11,413 bases of DNA. Source: Bacteroidota bacterium. Lineage in GTDB: Bacteria > Bacteroidota > Bacteroidia > Flavobacteriales_D > Crocinitomicaceae. Below, piece by piece: positions 1 to 6,649 of the stretch. The first letter of the stretch is position 1, and the number at the start of each line of letters is the position of its first letter. Location: positions 1-11,413 of the forward strand of contig JAHKAT010000236.1 of NCBI GenBank assembly GCA_018825925.1. Direction: 5' to 3'. Both the position numbers and the translations under genes were made by a program. Under the pieces are notes generated by a model. That model made no database searches. It had not been told where the DNA came from and saw nothing but the letters and a program-made list of their open reading frames with translations.

Positions 1-149
1 TATTTCCCTTTGATTATTCGGAGTAATACAGCAATAACAGCAATTACTAAAAGGACATGGATAATTCCTCCTGCATTAAAACCGATATAACCAATTGCCC
101 ATAATAGAATCAATATTATTGCGAAAGTATATAAAAGATTGCTAATCAT
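1..149 (-). CDS. lmo0937-family small membrane protein (stop codon cut by window edge)
   Basis: A 49-residue frame opens with ATG at 149-147 and stays open to base 3. Bases 2-1 give TA, so the stop codon (TAA or TAG) is completed one base outside the window and the protein itself is complete. The product begins MISNLLYTFAIILILLWAIG and continues with YIGFNAGGIIHVLLVIAVIA before a basic tail (LLRIIKGK). It is two hydrophobic helices joined by a short Gly/Asn turn, the pattern of the lmo0937 family of about 50-residue inner-membrane proteins, common in Bacteroidota next to stress genes. Its molecular function is unknown. It starts 10 bp after the outer-membrane protein gene and is the last visible member of the three-gene operon driven from about 1279. 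Identification rests on recalled family pattern. Confidence 0.8.
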   Translation of the reverse strand, partial: MISNLLYTFAIILILLWAIGYIGFNAGGIIHVLLVIAVIAVLLRIIKGK

Positions 150-159
150 ATTTATTAAA

Positions 160-792
160 CTAAAGTGAAAAGCCCACTGTGGCTTGAAACCAATTGTTTT
201 TATAGCGTGGAGTAGAGGAACTACCATCTCCATGATTGTGGGAAACATCCCAACCTACTCTGCCACTTAATGTTAGCTTATGAATGTAAATATCCAGACC
301 GCCTACAAACCCAAAAATATTTTTTTGAACATTGTCATTTTCAAATTCTTTTTCTTGTTCGTAGCTAGATGAAGTGCTCTCAAAAACATCACGTTGACTA
401 ATCAAATAAGAGTATTGAGGGCCAGCCAGAAAAGTTAAATATTCGCTCACTTTTAATTGAACTTGAATTGGAACGTCTACATAGGTGGTGGTTCTTTTGA
501 AGTTGTACGGACTCCCAAGAAACTGGCCCGAGCCTTCAAATCCTTTTTGAGAATAAATAATCTCTGGTTGAATTCCCAAGAACTTTCCAACAGGAATTCC
601 TATAAAAGCTCCACCTGCAAACCCTACGGTAGGATCAGCAACAAATTCATCACCTCTTTCGTCATATACATTTGAGTAGTTGATACCTGCTTTTAATCCG
701 AATTTTAAATTTTCGCGATTTTCAGATTCTTGTGCCATGAATGTACCTATCGAAGTAAGTAATATTGCGGCAGATGTAACAATCTTATTCAT
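160..792 (-). CDS. Outer-membrane beta-barrel protein (porin family, PF13568-like)
   Basis: The 210-residue product has a signal peptide (MNKIVTSAAILLTSIGTFMA, likely cut before Q21). Alternating-hydrophobicity strands typical of a small eight-stranded barrel follow: LKFGLKAGINYSNVY, VGFAGGAFIGIPV, FLGIQPEIIYSQKG, TTTYVDVPIQVQLKV, LTFLAGPQYSYLIS, IFGFVGGLDIYI, LTLSGRVGWDVS and a last strand FQATVGFSL. The G-KAGINYSN opening and the IQPEIIYSQKG strand are the usual signature of Bacteroidota 'porin family' proteins. The insert around residues 135-155 is charged and probably a surface loop. Substrate and channel activity cannot be read from the sequence; many relatives are structural rather than true porins. 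The start ATG follows the upstream lipoprotein stop by 2 bp (TAATTATG), so the two genes are very likely translationally coupled. Confidence 0.85.
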   Translation of the reverse strand: MNKIVTSAAILLTSIGTFMAQESENRENLKFGLKAGINYSNVYDERGDEFVADPTVGFAGGAFIGIPVGKFLGIQPEIIYSQKGFEGSGQFLGSPYNFKRTTTYVDVPIQVQLKVSEYLTFLAGPQYSYLISQRDVFESTSSSYEQEKEFENDNVQKNIFGFVGGLDIYIHKLTLSGRVGWDVSHNHGDGSSSTPRYKNNWFQATVGFSL

Positions 793-794
793 AA

Positions 795-1256
795 TTAATT
801 TGTTTTGAATTTATTAGTACTTGTATTCTTATTGGTAAGATCCTCCAGTGCATTTGCTAATGCAGTCATGTCATGATCAAATTCAATTTTAAATGATTCC
901 CATTTGTTTGCACCCTCGCTCTGGTATTCATTCGCTTTTGCTTTCATGGCCTCGTTTTTTAATTCCAATTCAGCAATCACTTTTTCCATTTCATCTTTAA
1001 CCTTCTTTTCTTTGGTCTTGGCAATTTCTCTGAGTTCCAAAATGGTTTTTTCGTTTTTAGAAATTCTATCGCTTGATTCAATTTTAAACCTCAGATATTC
1101 CAATTGAAACTTTTCTTTCGTTTCCTTGAGAATTTTGGCTGCTTCTTCCATATCAGCTTTTGCTTGGTCTACGTTTTTTGTAGAGTCATTGCATCCTGTG
1201 ATAAGAGGAACTGAAGTGATAATTAAAAGGGCAATGAAGTAGATTGTTTTTTTCAT
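795..1256 (-). CDS. Coiled-coil lipoprotein, sll1863-like stress response family
   Basis: The 153-residue product starts with a lipoprotein signal peptide whose lipobox is L18-I-T-G-C22, so the mature protein should be anchored by C22. The rest is almost entirely charged helix rich in K, E and A (about residues 28-142) with heptad-like spacing and no other cysteine, and is predicted to be an extended coiled coil. The C-terminal segment (WESFKIEFDHDMTALANALEDLT) matches the conserved end of what is annotated in flavobacteria as sll1863-family stress response protein; this name comes from memory of that family. Function is unknown, and a periplasmic scaffold or stress role is an inference from relatives. 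It is the first gene of an operon with an outer-membrane protein and an lmo0937-family protein. It is preceded by a promoter of the shared class (1279-1345), with a 5' leader of roughly 20 nt. Confidence 0.72.
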   Translation of the reverse strand: MKKTIYFIALLIITSVPLITGCNDSTKNVDQAKADMEEAAKILKETKEKFQLEYLRFKIESSDRISKNEKTILELREIAKTKEKKVKDEMEKVIAELELKNEAMKAKANEYQSEGANKWESFKIEFDHDMTALANALEDLTNKNTSTNKFKTN

Positions 1257-1278
1257 TTTAATATAATTTGAATTAGGA

Positions 1279-1345
1279 CAAAGTTGGTGAACATGTGTTC
1301 TTTATTTGTTATACTATTTCAGTGAATACTTGCATGATTAACACA
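1279..1345 (-). promoter_or_regulatory. Shared-regulon promoter D (lipoprotein/OMP/lmo0937 operon)
   Basis: On the minus strand the box TGTGTTAATCATGCAAGT occupies 1345-1328. A second half-site TATAAC lies at 1313-1308, exactly 21 bp after the matching bases of the box. The -7-like element CAACTTTG is at 1286-1279, 41 nt after the box. No TTTG is seen at the -33 position. An imperfect palindrome GAACACATGTTC (1300-1289) lies between the second half-site and the -7 element and could be an additional operator. This is the most diverged of the four boxes, with substitutions in the GTGAA and ATGTAA parts. Confidence 0.65.
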
Positions 1346-1411
1346 TTTTGACAGAACTTAGCTCTCTTTTTTAGACCATTTAACCTGGGTTGAATCGAGA
1401 TGTACTGATCG

Positions 1412-3031
1412 TTAATGACGAACCAGTTTTCCTGTTTGAAAAGTTCGTTGGTTATCAAAAACCTTGTAGATGTACACACCAGACGGCAAGTTGGATTGAA
1501 TTTTAGTCGATTCTGTATAAAGAATAGTATTCAATACCTCTTCACCCATAAGGTTGTATATTTTGAAATTATAATCATGATCCTCCAAGATATTATTCAG
1601 ATTAACAGATACATAGGTTTCGAAAGGATTAGGGTAAATAGAGATTGCTTCTTTGGCGTTCTCCACCAATCCGCTGGTTAAACTGGCGCAGTCTGTTGGT
1701 AATTTGGTTGCTGTAACAGTAACATTTGTAGAGGACAACGCACCACTTGTGGTCAAAGCCCTTCCGTCCAAAACTACTCCAGTATTTAAAGCACCTAAAG
1801 CGCCGTTATTGCAAACAATCGTACCTCTAAAAATTGAATAATTGTTTATGTTCACGGCACCTTCCACCTTCCAGTATACATTTTCAGACAAAGCTCCATT
1901 TAAAAGAACCACTTTTGAATAGGTACTTGTTGTAAGAGCGCCGTTGATTTGAATTACAAAAACTGCATTTGAGTTTCCTTGGGCATTGAGATAAAGTGTG
2001 TCCGTAAATGAACAAGCACCTTGCATTATGTAGGTATGCGGAGTAAGAACCAAATTGTTTCCGAACTGAGCTGGATATAGTAATTCAATATCCGGACTTA
2101 GGTTGTTTAAATAATTGTAAGCGATTAACAAGTCATCAGCGCAACGAGAAGTGGTATCATCTGGAATTGCATGGATAGTACCATTCACCAAAAGCGGGTC
2201 AAAGCCGGAAGCTGATCCATTATTACTTCCTACATCTCCTTTTAAATTAGTGATCCCAGCATTGCTTACAGCACCGTCAGACGAGAACAGAGCGAAACAA
2301 GCAGCTACACCTAAGTCTGGTGCTACCGGACCTGTAAGAACAGGGCTTCCACATCCGATTGGGGTATAGGCTAAAATGCCATCAGCTGTAACCGCTCCAG
2401 CAGTAGAAAGGGCTCTACCTTCTAAAGTATCACCTGTATTCATGTTTATTGCTGCGTTATTGGCAATAAAAGTACCTTTCATCGAGGCACCAGAAGCCAT
2501 ACTGATTAAACCTTCAACTTTCCAGAATACGTTACATGCCAATGCTCCGTTCATTAGTTTGATTTTCGAATTGGCGTTTGCAGAAAGAGTGCCCTGAATT
2601 AAGATAATAAAAACTGCGTTCGGATTGCCTTGTGCATTTAAGAACAAATCCAAATTAATGGTTGAAGCGCCTGTAATAGCGTGATTTCCTGGTAAAAGAA
2701 TTTGACCATTTCCGAGAGAGGAAGCAGGAAAGGAGGAAGGAACAACAGCGTTTAATTGATTGTATGCAATCAGTAAATCGGCAGCAGCTTGAGCGCTTGC
2801 ACCATCCGCATTGTGCATTACTCCGTTTACATTTCCAAAGCCAGTTAAAGCTCCATTGTTGGTGCCAACATTTCCTGTAATCTGAGAAATTCCAGAATTA
2901 GTAATCGCCCCACTGGCAGAAAAAATCACAAAATTAGCCGCTGTACCCAAATTAGGCGCCTGGGCTAAAAATGCCATGGGTAGAAAGCTTAAAAAAGCTG
3001 TAAACATGGAGTAAATTATTTTTGTTTTCAT
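1412..3031 (-). CDS. Secreted protein with two DUF3494 (ice-binding-like) domains and T9SS type A sorting tail
   Basis: From the ATG at 3031 the product has 539 residues. They are a signal peptide (about 1-23, ending FLA before QAPNLG), DUF3494 domain 1 (about 27-227), DUF3494 domain 2 (about 238-448) and a Por_Secre_tail-type sorting domain (about 462-539, with SIYPNPF, IYNLMGEEV and LPSGVYIYKV). Both repeats carry the family landmarks: LGxAxxFxxFSxxGAxxNxGI near the start, LNAQGNxNAVFxI in the middle, N-x-W/YWKVEG, and LxGRAL near the end. Relatives form beta-solenoids and include ice-binding proteins and adhesins, so ice binding is possible but not shown. The frame is open to an ATG at 3067, but that lies only 5 nt below the -7 element (3079-3072). 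The ATG at 3031 begins the natural signal peptide. The protein should be exported by Sec and placed on the surface or released by T9SS. No convincing terminator follows. Confidence 0.88.
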   Translation of the reverse strand: MKTKIIYSMFTAFLSFLPMAFLAQAPNLGTAANFVIFSASGAITNSGISQITGNVGTNNGALTGFGNVNGVMHNADGASAQAAADLLIAYNQLNAVVPSSFPASSLGNGQILLPGNHAITGASTINLDLFLNAQGNPNAVFIILIQGTLSANANSKIKLMNGALACNVFWKVEGLISMASGASMKGTFIANNAAINMNTGDTLEGRALSTAGAVTADGILAYTPIGCGSPVLTGPVAPDLGVAACFALFSSDGAVSNAGITNLKGDVGSNNGSASGFDPLLVNGTIHAIPDDTTSRCADDLLIAYNYLNNLSPDIELLYPAQFGNNLVLTPHTYIMQGACSFTDTLYLNAQGNSNAVFVIQINGALTTSTYSKVVLLNGALSENVYWKVEGAVNINNYSIFRGTIVCNNGALGALNTGVVLDGRALTTSGALSSTNVTVTATKLPTDCASLTSGLVENAKEAISIYPNPFETYVSVNLNNILEDHDYNFKIYNLMGEEVLNTILYTESTKIQSNLPSGVYIYKVFDNQRTFQTGKLVRH

Positions 3032-3071
3032 AGTAATTCGTTTTTGTTTTTGACCTGTATTATTCATGATG

Positions 3072-3138
3072 TAAAGGTCTAGGATTCAACCAAATTACTT
3101 GTTACAGAACTATCCGCAATAGTTACATAGTTCACACA
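3072..3138 (-). promoter_or_regulatory. Shared-regulon promoter B (two-domain DUF3494 gene)
   Basis: On the minus strand the box TGTGTGAACTATGTAACT occupies 3138-3121. The second half-site TGTAAC is at 3106-3101, 21 bp from the identical TGTAAC in the box. The -7-like GACCTTTA is at 3079-3072, 41 nt after the box. A TAATTTG at about 3097-3091 is a competing -10-like string but breaks the shared spacing. The inverted repeat AACTAT-ccgca-ATAGTT (3108-3124, plus-strand reading) overlaps the box end and the gap between half-sites. No -33 TTTG is visible. Confidence 0.7.
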
Positions 3139-3171
3139 TCATTTCGATAGCTTTTTAAATGTTTAAAACAA

Positions 3172-3205
3172 AAACCCCTTATTCGAATTAACAAATAAGG
3201 GGTTT
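3172..3205 (-). terminator. Rho-independent terminator of the DUF3494 lipoprotein gene
   Basis: A perfect 12-bp inverted repeat (3172-3183 against 3194-3205, arm AAACCCCTTATT) has a 10-nt loop and, on the minus strand, runs into a T-rich tract (TTTTTGTTTT). It begins about 20 bp after the stop codon at 3226 and lies upstream of promoter B, separating the two DUF3494 units. Confidence 0.88.
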
Positions 3206-3225
3206 CAAATATTTATAAGATTGCT

Positions 3226-3972
3226 TTATTCTTTTACGAAGACATTACTTTCCATGGTTACTGTACCATTTCGAGCCAAGGCTCTCCCATGTAATTCAGC
3301 ACCAGTTGAAAAGGTAATAGAACCTAGTGCGATAATGGTTCCTTTAAAAGAAGAGGTGGTACCAAAGGATGCAGAACTTCCAATTTGCCAGAAAATATTT
3401 CCCGCTTGTGCTCCTCCTGCTAAAATCACTTTACGTCCAGAAGTTACAGTTAATGCAGATGCCACTTGGATTATAAAAACGGCATTCGCGTCTCCTTTTG
3501 CGTCAAATGTAAGATCGCCAGAAGAAAGTGCCAAAGTGGAAGTAGATTTATATAAACCAGGTGTCATTGTTCTTCCGCCAAGATTCCCAGCAACGGTCAC
3601 CATATCAGTAGCAACGCGTCCTGCAGCATCGTTGTAAGCAGCGGTCATGTCAAGTTTGGCTTGTTCAACCAAAGCTCCATTTATATAAAGTGTTCCATTT
3701 AAGATACCTGGAGGAAAACCTCCAACGGATGTGCCTGGGCTCAGACCTAGGTCGCCCGTGATGTTTGTTGGTCCAGTATTGGTTATGGAAGATCCAGCAA
3801 TCACAGCGAAATTTTGAGCTACACCCAAATTGACTGAAGAATGAATGGTTGTTTGAATAGGAAAAGTTTTTCCTCCTGTAGAGGTGGATGGTTGAGGTTC
3901 AATCTTTTTACAGGCTGTAATAAGCACAAGGGCAAGTAATGTTATACTTGTCAAAAATTTGAATTTTTTCAT
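3226..3972 (-). CDS. DUF3494 (ice-binding-like) lipoprotein
   Basis: From the ATG at 3972 the product has 248 residues. A lipoprotein signal peptide with lipobox L17-I-T-A-C21 is followed by a short Ser/Thr/Pro linker (22-44) and a single DUF3494 domain (about 45-246). The domain shows VNLGVAQNFAVIAGSSITNTG, TNITGDLGLSPGTSVGGFP, ADANAVFIIQV-like (residues 160-170), GNIFWQIGSSASFGT and ELHGRALARNGTVTM. The mature protein is expected to sit in a membrane through C21. It lacks a T9SS tail, unlike its two-domain neighbour downstream, so the pair are paralogues delivered by different routes. The frame extends upstream to a TTG at 4032, but that lies inside the -7 element, while the ATG at 3972 begins a canonical lipoprotein signal and is preceded by A-rich sequence. 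The 5' leader would be about 50 nt. Ice binding versus adhesion cannot be decided. Confidence 0.88.
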   Translation of the reverse strand: MKKFKFLTSITLLALVLITACKKIEPQPSTSTGGKTFPIQTTIHSSVNLGVAQNFAVIAGSSITNTGPTNITGDLGLSPGTSVGGFPPGILNGTLYINGALVEQAKLDMTAAYNDAAGRVATDMVTVAGNLGGRTMTPGLYKSTSTLALSSGDLTFDAKGDANAVFIIQVASALTVTSGRKVILAGGAQAGNIFWQIGSSASFGTTSSFKGTIIALGSITFSTGAELHGRALARNGTVTMESNVFVKE

Positions 3973-4029
3973 GTTTTTAAGTTTGATTGTCGCTTTTGGC
4001 GAAACAAATGTGAAATTGTTTTCACAAAA

Positions 4030-4096
4030 CAAAATTCAGAAAGAAGCAAGGAGAATGTGTTACATGGTTCTGTTTAGAACTTACATGATTCACATA
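4030..4096 (-). promoter_or_regulatory. Shared-regulon promoter C (DUF3494 lipoprotein gene)
   Basis: On the minus strand the box TATGTGAATCATGTAAGT occupies 4096-4079. The second half-site is the clearest of the four: GAACCATGTAAC (4070-4059) against GAATCATGTAAG in the box, a 21-bp direct repeat. The -7-like GAATTTTG is at 4037-4030, 41 nt after the box. The inverted repeat GTTCT-aaac-AGAAC lies between and partly within the half-sites (about 4067-4080). No -33 TTTG is visible. Confidence 0.72.
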
Positions 4097-4135
4097 TTTC
4101 TTTAGGTGAAGGTTCAATTAAAAAAGCATCACTTG

Positions 4136-4160
4136 AAAAAATCGCACCTATCTCTAGGGC
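4136..4160 (-). terminator. Probable terminator of the AraC/kinase/receiver operon
   Basis: On the minus strand the stem GCCCTA-GAGA-TAGGTGC (4160-4144, one bulged T, GAGA tetraloop) is followed by GA and six Ts (4141-4136), about 42 bp beyond the receiver gene stop. A neighbouring hairpin, GCTGA/TCAGC (4159-4173), followed by Ts on the plus strand, makes the region look bidirectional, although no plus-strand gene needs it. Confidence 0.55.
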
Positions 4161-4201
4161 TGACTTGTTCAGCATTTTTTTGTCTGAATAATGCTACACA
4201 G

Positions 4202-4633
4202 CTACATTTTGTCCATGTACCATTGCAATTCCTTCTCCATTTTTTTATATCGAAAAATCGTAGATATTATTTTGCGAAGTCGTAGAAACGCCGTTTCGCT
4301 TTTTACCACATAGTCGAAAGCATGGTGATGCATGCAGTCGATGGCAACGTCAATTTTGTCTTGAGATGAAAGCATTACGACAGGAATATTAGGATGTATA
4401 TCTTTGATTTTATCCAAAGTATCCATTCCGTTCATCGCTACTTTGTCTATGCCATCCAATTGATAGTCCAAAATGATGATATCTGGCTTTTCGGAAAGGT
4501 TGGCGATGCATTTTTCTCCGGTTGCAAATGTTTCAACTTTGAAATCGGCATTTTGTAGGAATTCTATTTCTAATGATTTTAAGAATAAGGCATCATCATC
4601 AACTAGAAATATTTTTATTTTATCTTCTTGCAT
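4202..4633 (-). CDS. Stand-alone response regulator receiver
   Basis: The 143-residue product is one CheY-like receiver domain with no DNA-binding or enzymatic output. The acidic pocket is D12-D13 (FLVDDD), the phosphoacceptor is D56 (IIILDYQLDG), the switch Ser is in VVMLSSQD (S89/S90) and the conserved Lys is K111 (YVVKSE). After the last helix the C-terminus (RYKKMEKELQWYMDKM) is a short basic/amphipathic helix that might aid partner binding. The start ATG overlaps the kinase stop by one base (TAATG), so the two are translationally coupled and the kinase is its obvious phosphodonor. In a relay with a REC-Hpt hybrid kinase, such a protein would be the terminal receiver or a phosphate sink. 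How it would reach the AraC protein of the same operon is not visible. Confidence 0.92.
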   Translation of the reverse strand: MQEDKIKIFLVDDDALFLKSLEIEFLQNADFKVETFATGEKCIANLSEKPDIIILDYQLDGIDKVAMNGMDTLDKIKDIHPNIPVVMLSSQDKIDVAIDCMHHHAFDYVVKSETAFLRLRKIISTIFRYKKMEKELQWYMDKM

Positions 4634-6648
4634 TATAAGGTGTTTTTTAATTTGGTATATTCTTCTTTTAGTTCTTTACAGGCTTGGGAACAAGCCGCTC
4701 CAAGATTGAATATTAGTTCGTGTAATTCAGTACTATCTTTTTCGATTTTGGAATCTTCCTGTATTTTTTTCGCCATGTTTTCATAATCTTTATGCATTCC
4801 AACAATAAAAAAGGAAGGAATTAATTTATGGGCAGCCGACTCTATCGATTCCCAATCCTTGTTTTTCAAACCCTCTTTCATCGTGCTAATCAGAGGATTT
4901 ATTTGTTCCAAATACAGTGAAATCATTTCCATAATCAATTCACGATTTGATTTAGTGAGTTGGTACAAATAAGTAAGATCTGTAAATTTTCTTTTTTCAA
5001 TATTAAAAATATTGTTTTCCGATTTTACTTGATTTGGATTGGTTAGAAGACTAACAATTTTGTTGTAAAGTATCTTTTCATCTACTGGTTTTGCTATATA
5101 GTCATTCATCCCAACGGCCTTACATTTGGCTAAATCAACAGTGGTCACATCAGCTGTTAATGCTATAATGGGGATTTTAGAATGCATGACATTTCGTATG
5201 TAATCCGTTGCTTCAAAACCGTTCATCTGAGGCATTTGCAGATCCATTAAAATGATGTCGTAGGAGTTGGATTCCAATTTTTCAATAGCAATTTTACCGT
5301 TTGAGGCGAGATCTCTTTCAAAACCAAAATCATCTAAAAGGGTTTTCATTAAAAGTTGATTCAGTGGAATATCTTCGACAACTAAAACTTTAACACTTTT
5401 AATTTCTTCATTCAATTCAAACAGTCCAATATCAAGATCGGCTTTCAGATTGGTTTTATCGAAAGAAAGGAGAAAACAAAAAGTGGTTCCTTTCCCCAGT
5501 TCACTTTTCAGATTTATTTTACTTCCCTGGGCCTCGAGTAGTTTTTTTACAATTGCCAAACCTAAGCCTGTTCCACCGTATAGTCTGGAGGTGTCGCTCG
5601 AAGCTTGTTGGAAATTATCAAAAATTGAATTGAATTTATCCTCAGAAATTCCTATTCCTGTATCCTGAACAGAGAATCGAATTTGAACCGTTTCATGATC
5701 CTGTTCTTCCAGCTCAATTTTGACTATAATTTTTCCAACACTTGTAAACTTGACGGCATTGCTCACCAAGTTCAAAATTATTTGGTGTAAACGAACAGAG
5801 TCGCCAACGAGTACTTTCGGTATGTTTTTGTCGTATTCTGTTATTAACGCCAGGTTTTTTTCCTGAATTTTTAATTCAAACAAATGCAGCATCGCCGAAA
5901 TGGATGAAGCTAATTTAAAAGGAGCTTTTTCGAAAGTCATTTTACCGGCATCCACCTTGGCCAAATCGAGAATGTCATCGATTAAGACAATCAATGCATT
6001 GCCGCTGACCTTGATGGCCATTAAATATTCTTTTTGTTTGGCAGTTAATTCTGTTTTCAACATGACCTTCGTAAATCCAATAATAGCGTTCATTGGGGTG
6101 CGAATCTCGTGGCTCATGTTCGACAAAAATTGTTGTTTAGCCTCCAACGCTGCTTCAGCCAAACGCATTGCGGCCTCGGCCTTACGTGTAGCATTTTCCG
6201 CTTTTAGGGTCGCGTTTTCTGCTCTTAAAGTCGCGTTTTCTGCAAATTCTTTTGCTTCAAGAAGCTCTGAATCAATTCTTTTTTGGACCGTAACGTCTCG
6301 TGCAACAATTACTATTCCCAATACCTTTCCTTTATCATCCTTGTAAACCGAACCGTTAAACAATACATCGGTCAGCTTACCATTCTTGTTGCGCAATGTT
6401 AATTGAGAATTCACCGCAGAGCCTTTAGCGAATACCTCTTGGTATACATCGCTCGCTTTTTCAGGTTCGGTGAAATAATTTAAAAAATCTGTACCCTTAA
6501 GAAGTTCTCTTGAAACACCAGTTATATCGACTGTGGCCTGATTCATATCCATAATTTTACCATCAATACTGATAGTAACCAATGGGTCCAAACTGGCTTC
6601 TATCAAACTGCGTGCATGCATGGATATATCATTTTTAGTGGAAACCAT
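4633..6648 (-). CDS. Soluble hybrid histidine kinase PAS-HisKA-HATPase-REC-Hpt
   Basis: The 671-residue product has no membrane segment and is therefore a cytoplasmic sensor kinase. Domains in order are PAS (about 12-125), an Ala-rich signalling helix of heptads (about 132-170), HisKA with phosphorylated H180 (SNMSHEIRTPMN), and HATPase_c with N293 and N297 in the N box, DTGIGI 329-334 and GGTGLGL 358-364. They are followed by REC (about 418-536: acidic pair E425-D426, phosphoacceptor D469 in ILMDLQMP, T498, K520) and an Hpt-like domain (about 555-665) with H607 in AAHKLI. All residues needed for a four-step His-Asp-His-Asp relay are present, the last Asp presumably being D56 of the downstream receiver. 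The ATG lies 1 bp after the AraC stop (TAAGATG) and the gene overlaps the receiver start by one base. The PAS ligand is unknown; cytosolic location suggests an internal signal such as redox or metabolite state. Confidence 0.95.
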   Translation of the reverse strand: MVSTKNDISMHARSLIEASLDPLVTISIDGKIMDMNQATVDITGVSRELLKGTDFLNYFTEPEKASDVYQEVFAKGSAVNSQLTLRNKNGKLTDVLFNGSVYKDDKGKVLGIVIVARDVTVQKRIDSELLEAKEFAENATLRAENATLKAENATRKAEAAMRLAEAALEAKQQFLSNMSHEIRTPMNAIIGFTKVMLKTELTAKQKEYLMAIKVSGNALIVLIDDILDLAKVDAGKMTFEKAPFKLASSISAMLHLFELKIQEKNLALITEYDKNIPKVLVGDSVRLHQIILNLVSNAVKFTSVGKIIVKIELEEQDHETVQIRFSVQDTGIGISEDKFNSIFDNFQQASSDTSRLYGGTGLGLAIVKKLLEAQGSKINLKSELGKGTTFCFLLSFDKTNLKADLDIGLFELNEEIKSVKVLVVEDIPLNQLLMKTLLDDFGFERDLASNGKIAIEKLESNSYDIILMDLQMPQMNGFEATDYIRNVMHSKIPIIALTADVTTVDLAKCKAVGMNDYIAKPVDEKILYNKIVSLLTNPNQVKSENNIFNIEKRKFTDLTYLYQLTKSNRELIMEMISLYLEQINPLISTMKEGLKNKDWESIESAAHKLIPSFFIVGMHKDYENMAKKIQEDSKIEKDSTELHELIFNLGAACSQACKELKEEYTKLKNTL
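6149..6253 (-). repeat. 21-bp tandem repeat encoding kinase linker heptads
   Basis: About five 21-bp units lie in the kinase gene and encode successive heptads ENATLRA, ENATLKA, ENATRKA, EAAMRLA and EAALEAK between PAS and HisKA. The units nearest the PAS end are most alike at DNA level (GCAGAAAACGCGAC twice); the others have diverged. Each unit equals two helical turns of coiled coil, so gain or loss of a unit would keep both reading frame and helix register. Confidence 0.75.
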
Positions 6649-6649
6649 C

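Noticed and set aside
1346..1411. Search for a terminator after the two-domain DUF3494 gene
   Set aside because: Only a 4-bp AACC/GGTT stem without a following T-run on the minus strand is present. Read-through into the next operon or a factor-dependent end is possible but cannot be claimed.
3091..3097. TAATTTG as the -10/-7 element of the two-domain DUF3494 gene
   Set aside because: It is one base short of the TAnnTTTG spacing and does not keep the 40-41 nt distance from the operator seen in the other three promoters. It remains a weaker alternative.
3221..3637. A 138-codon plus-strand open frame opposite the DUF3494 lipoprotein gene
   Set aside because: It is the antisense shadow of a repetitive Gly/Thr/Ala-rich coding region; the minus-strand frame has a lipobox and recognisable domain.
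1412..3972. Naming the DUF3494 proteins antifreeze proteins
   Set aside because: The family includes non-ice-binding surface proteins, and no sequence feature seen here proves an ice-binding face.
4159..4181. Plus-strand hairpin GCTGA/TCAGC followed by seven Ts, looking like a plus-strand terminator
   Set aside because: No plus-strand gene ends here and the stem is only 5 bp. It may be the reverse side of the minus-strand terminator at 4136-4160, so it is not listed separately.
5900..6346. A 148-codon open frame on the plus strand inside the kinase gene
   Set aside because: It lies opposite a well-conserved kinase region, its product is a low-complexity Ala/Ser/Phe string caused by the Ala-rich heptads on the other strand, and no promoter or family match is seen.
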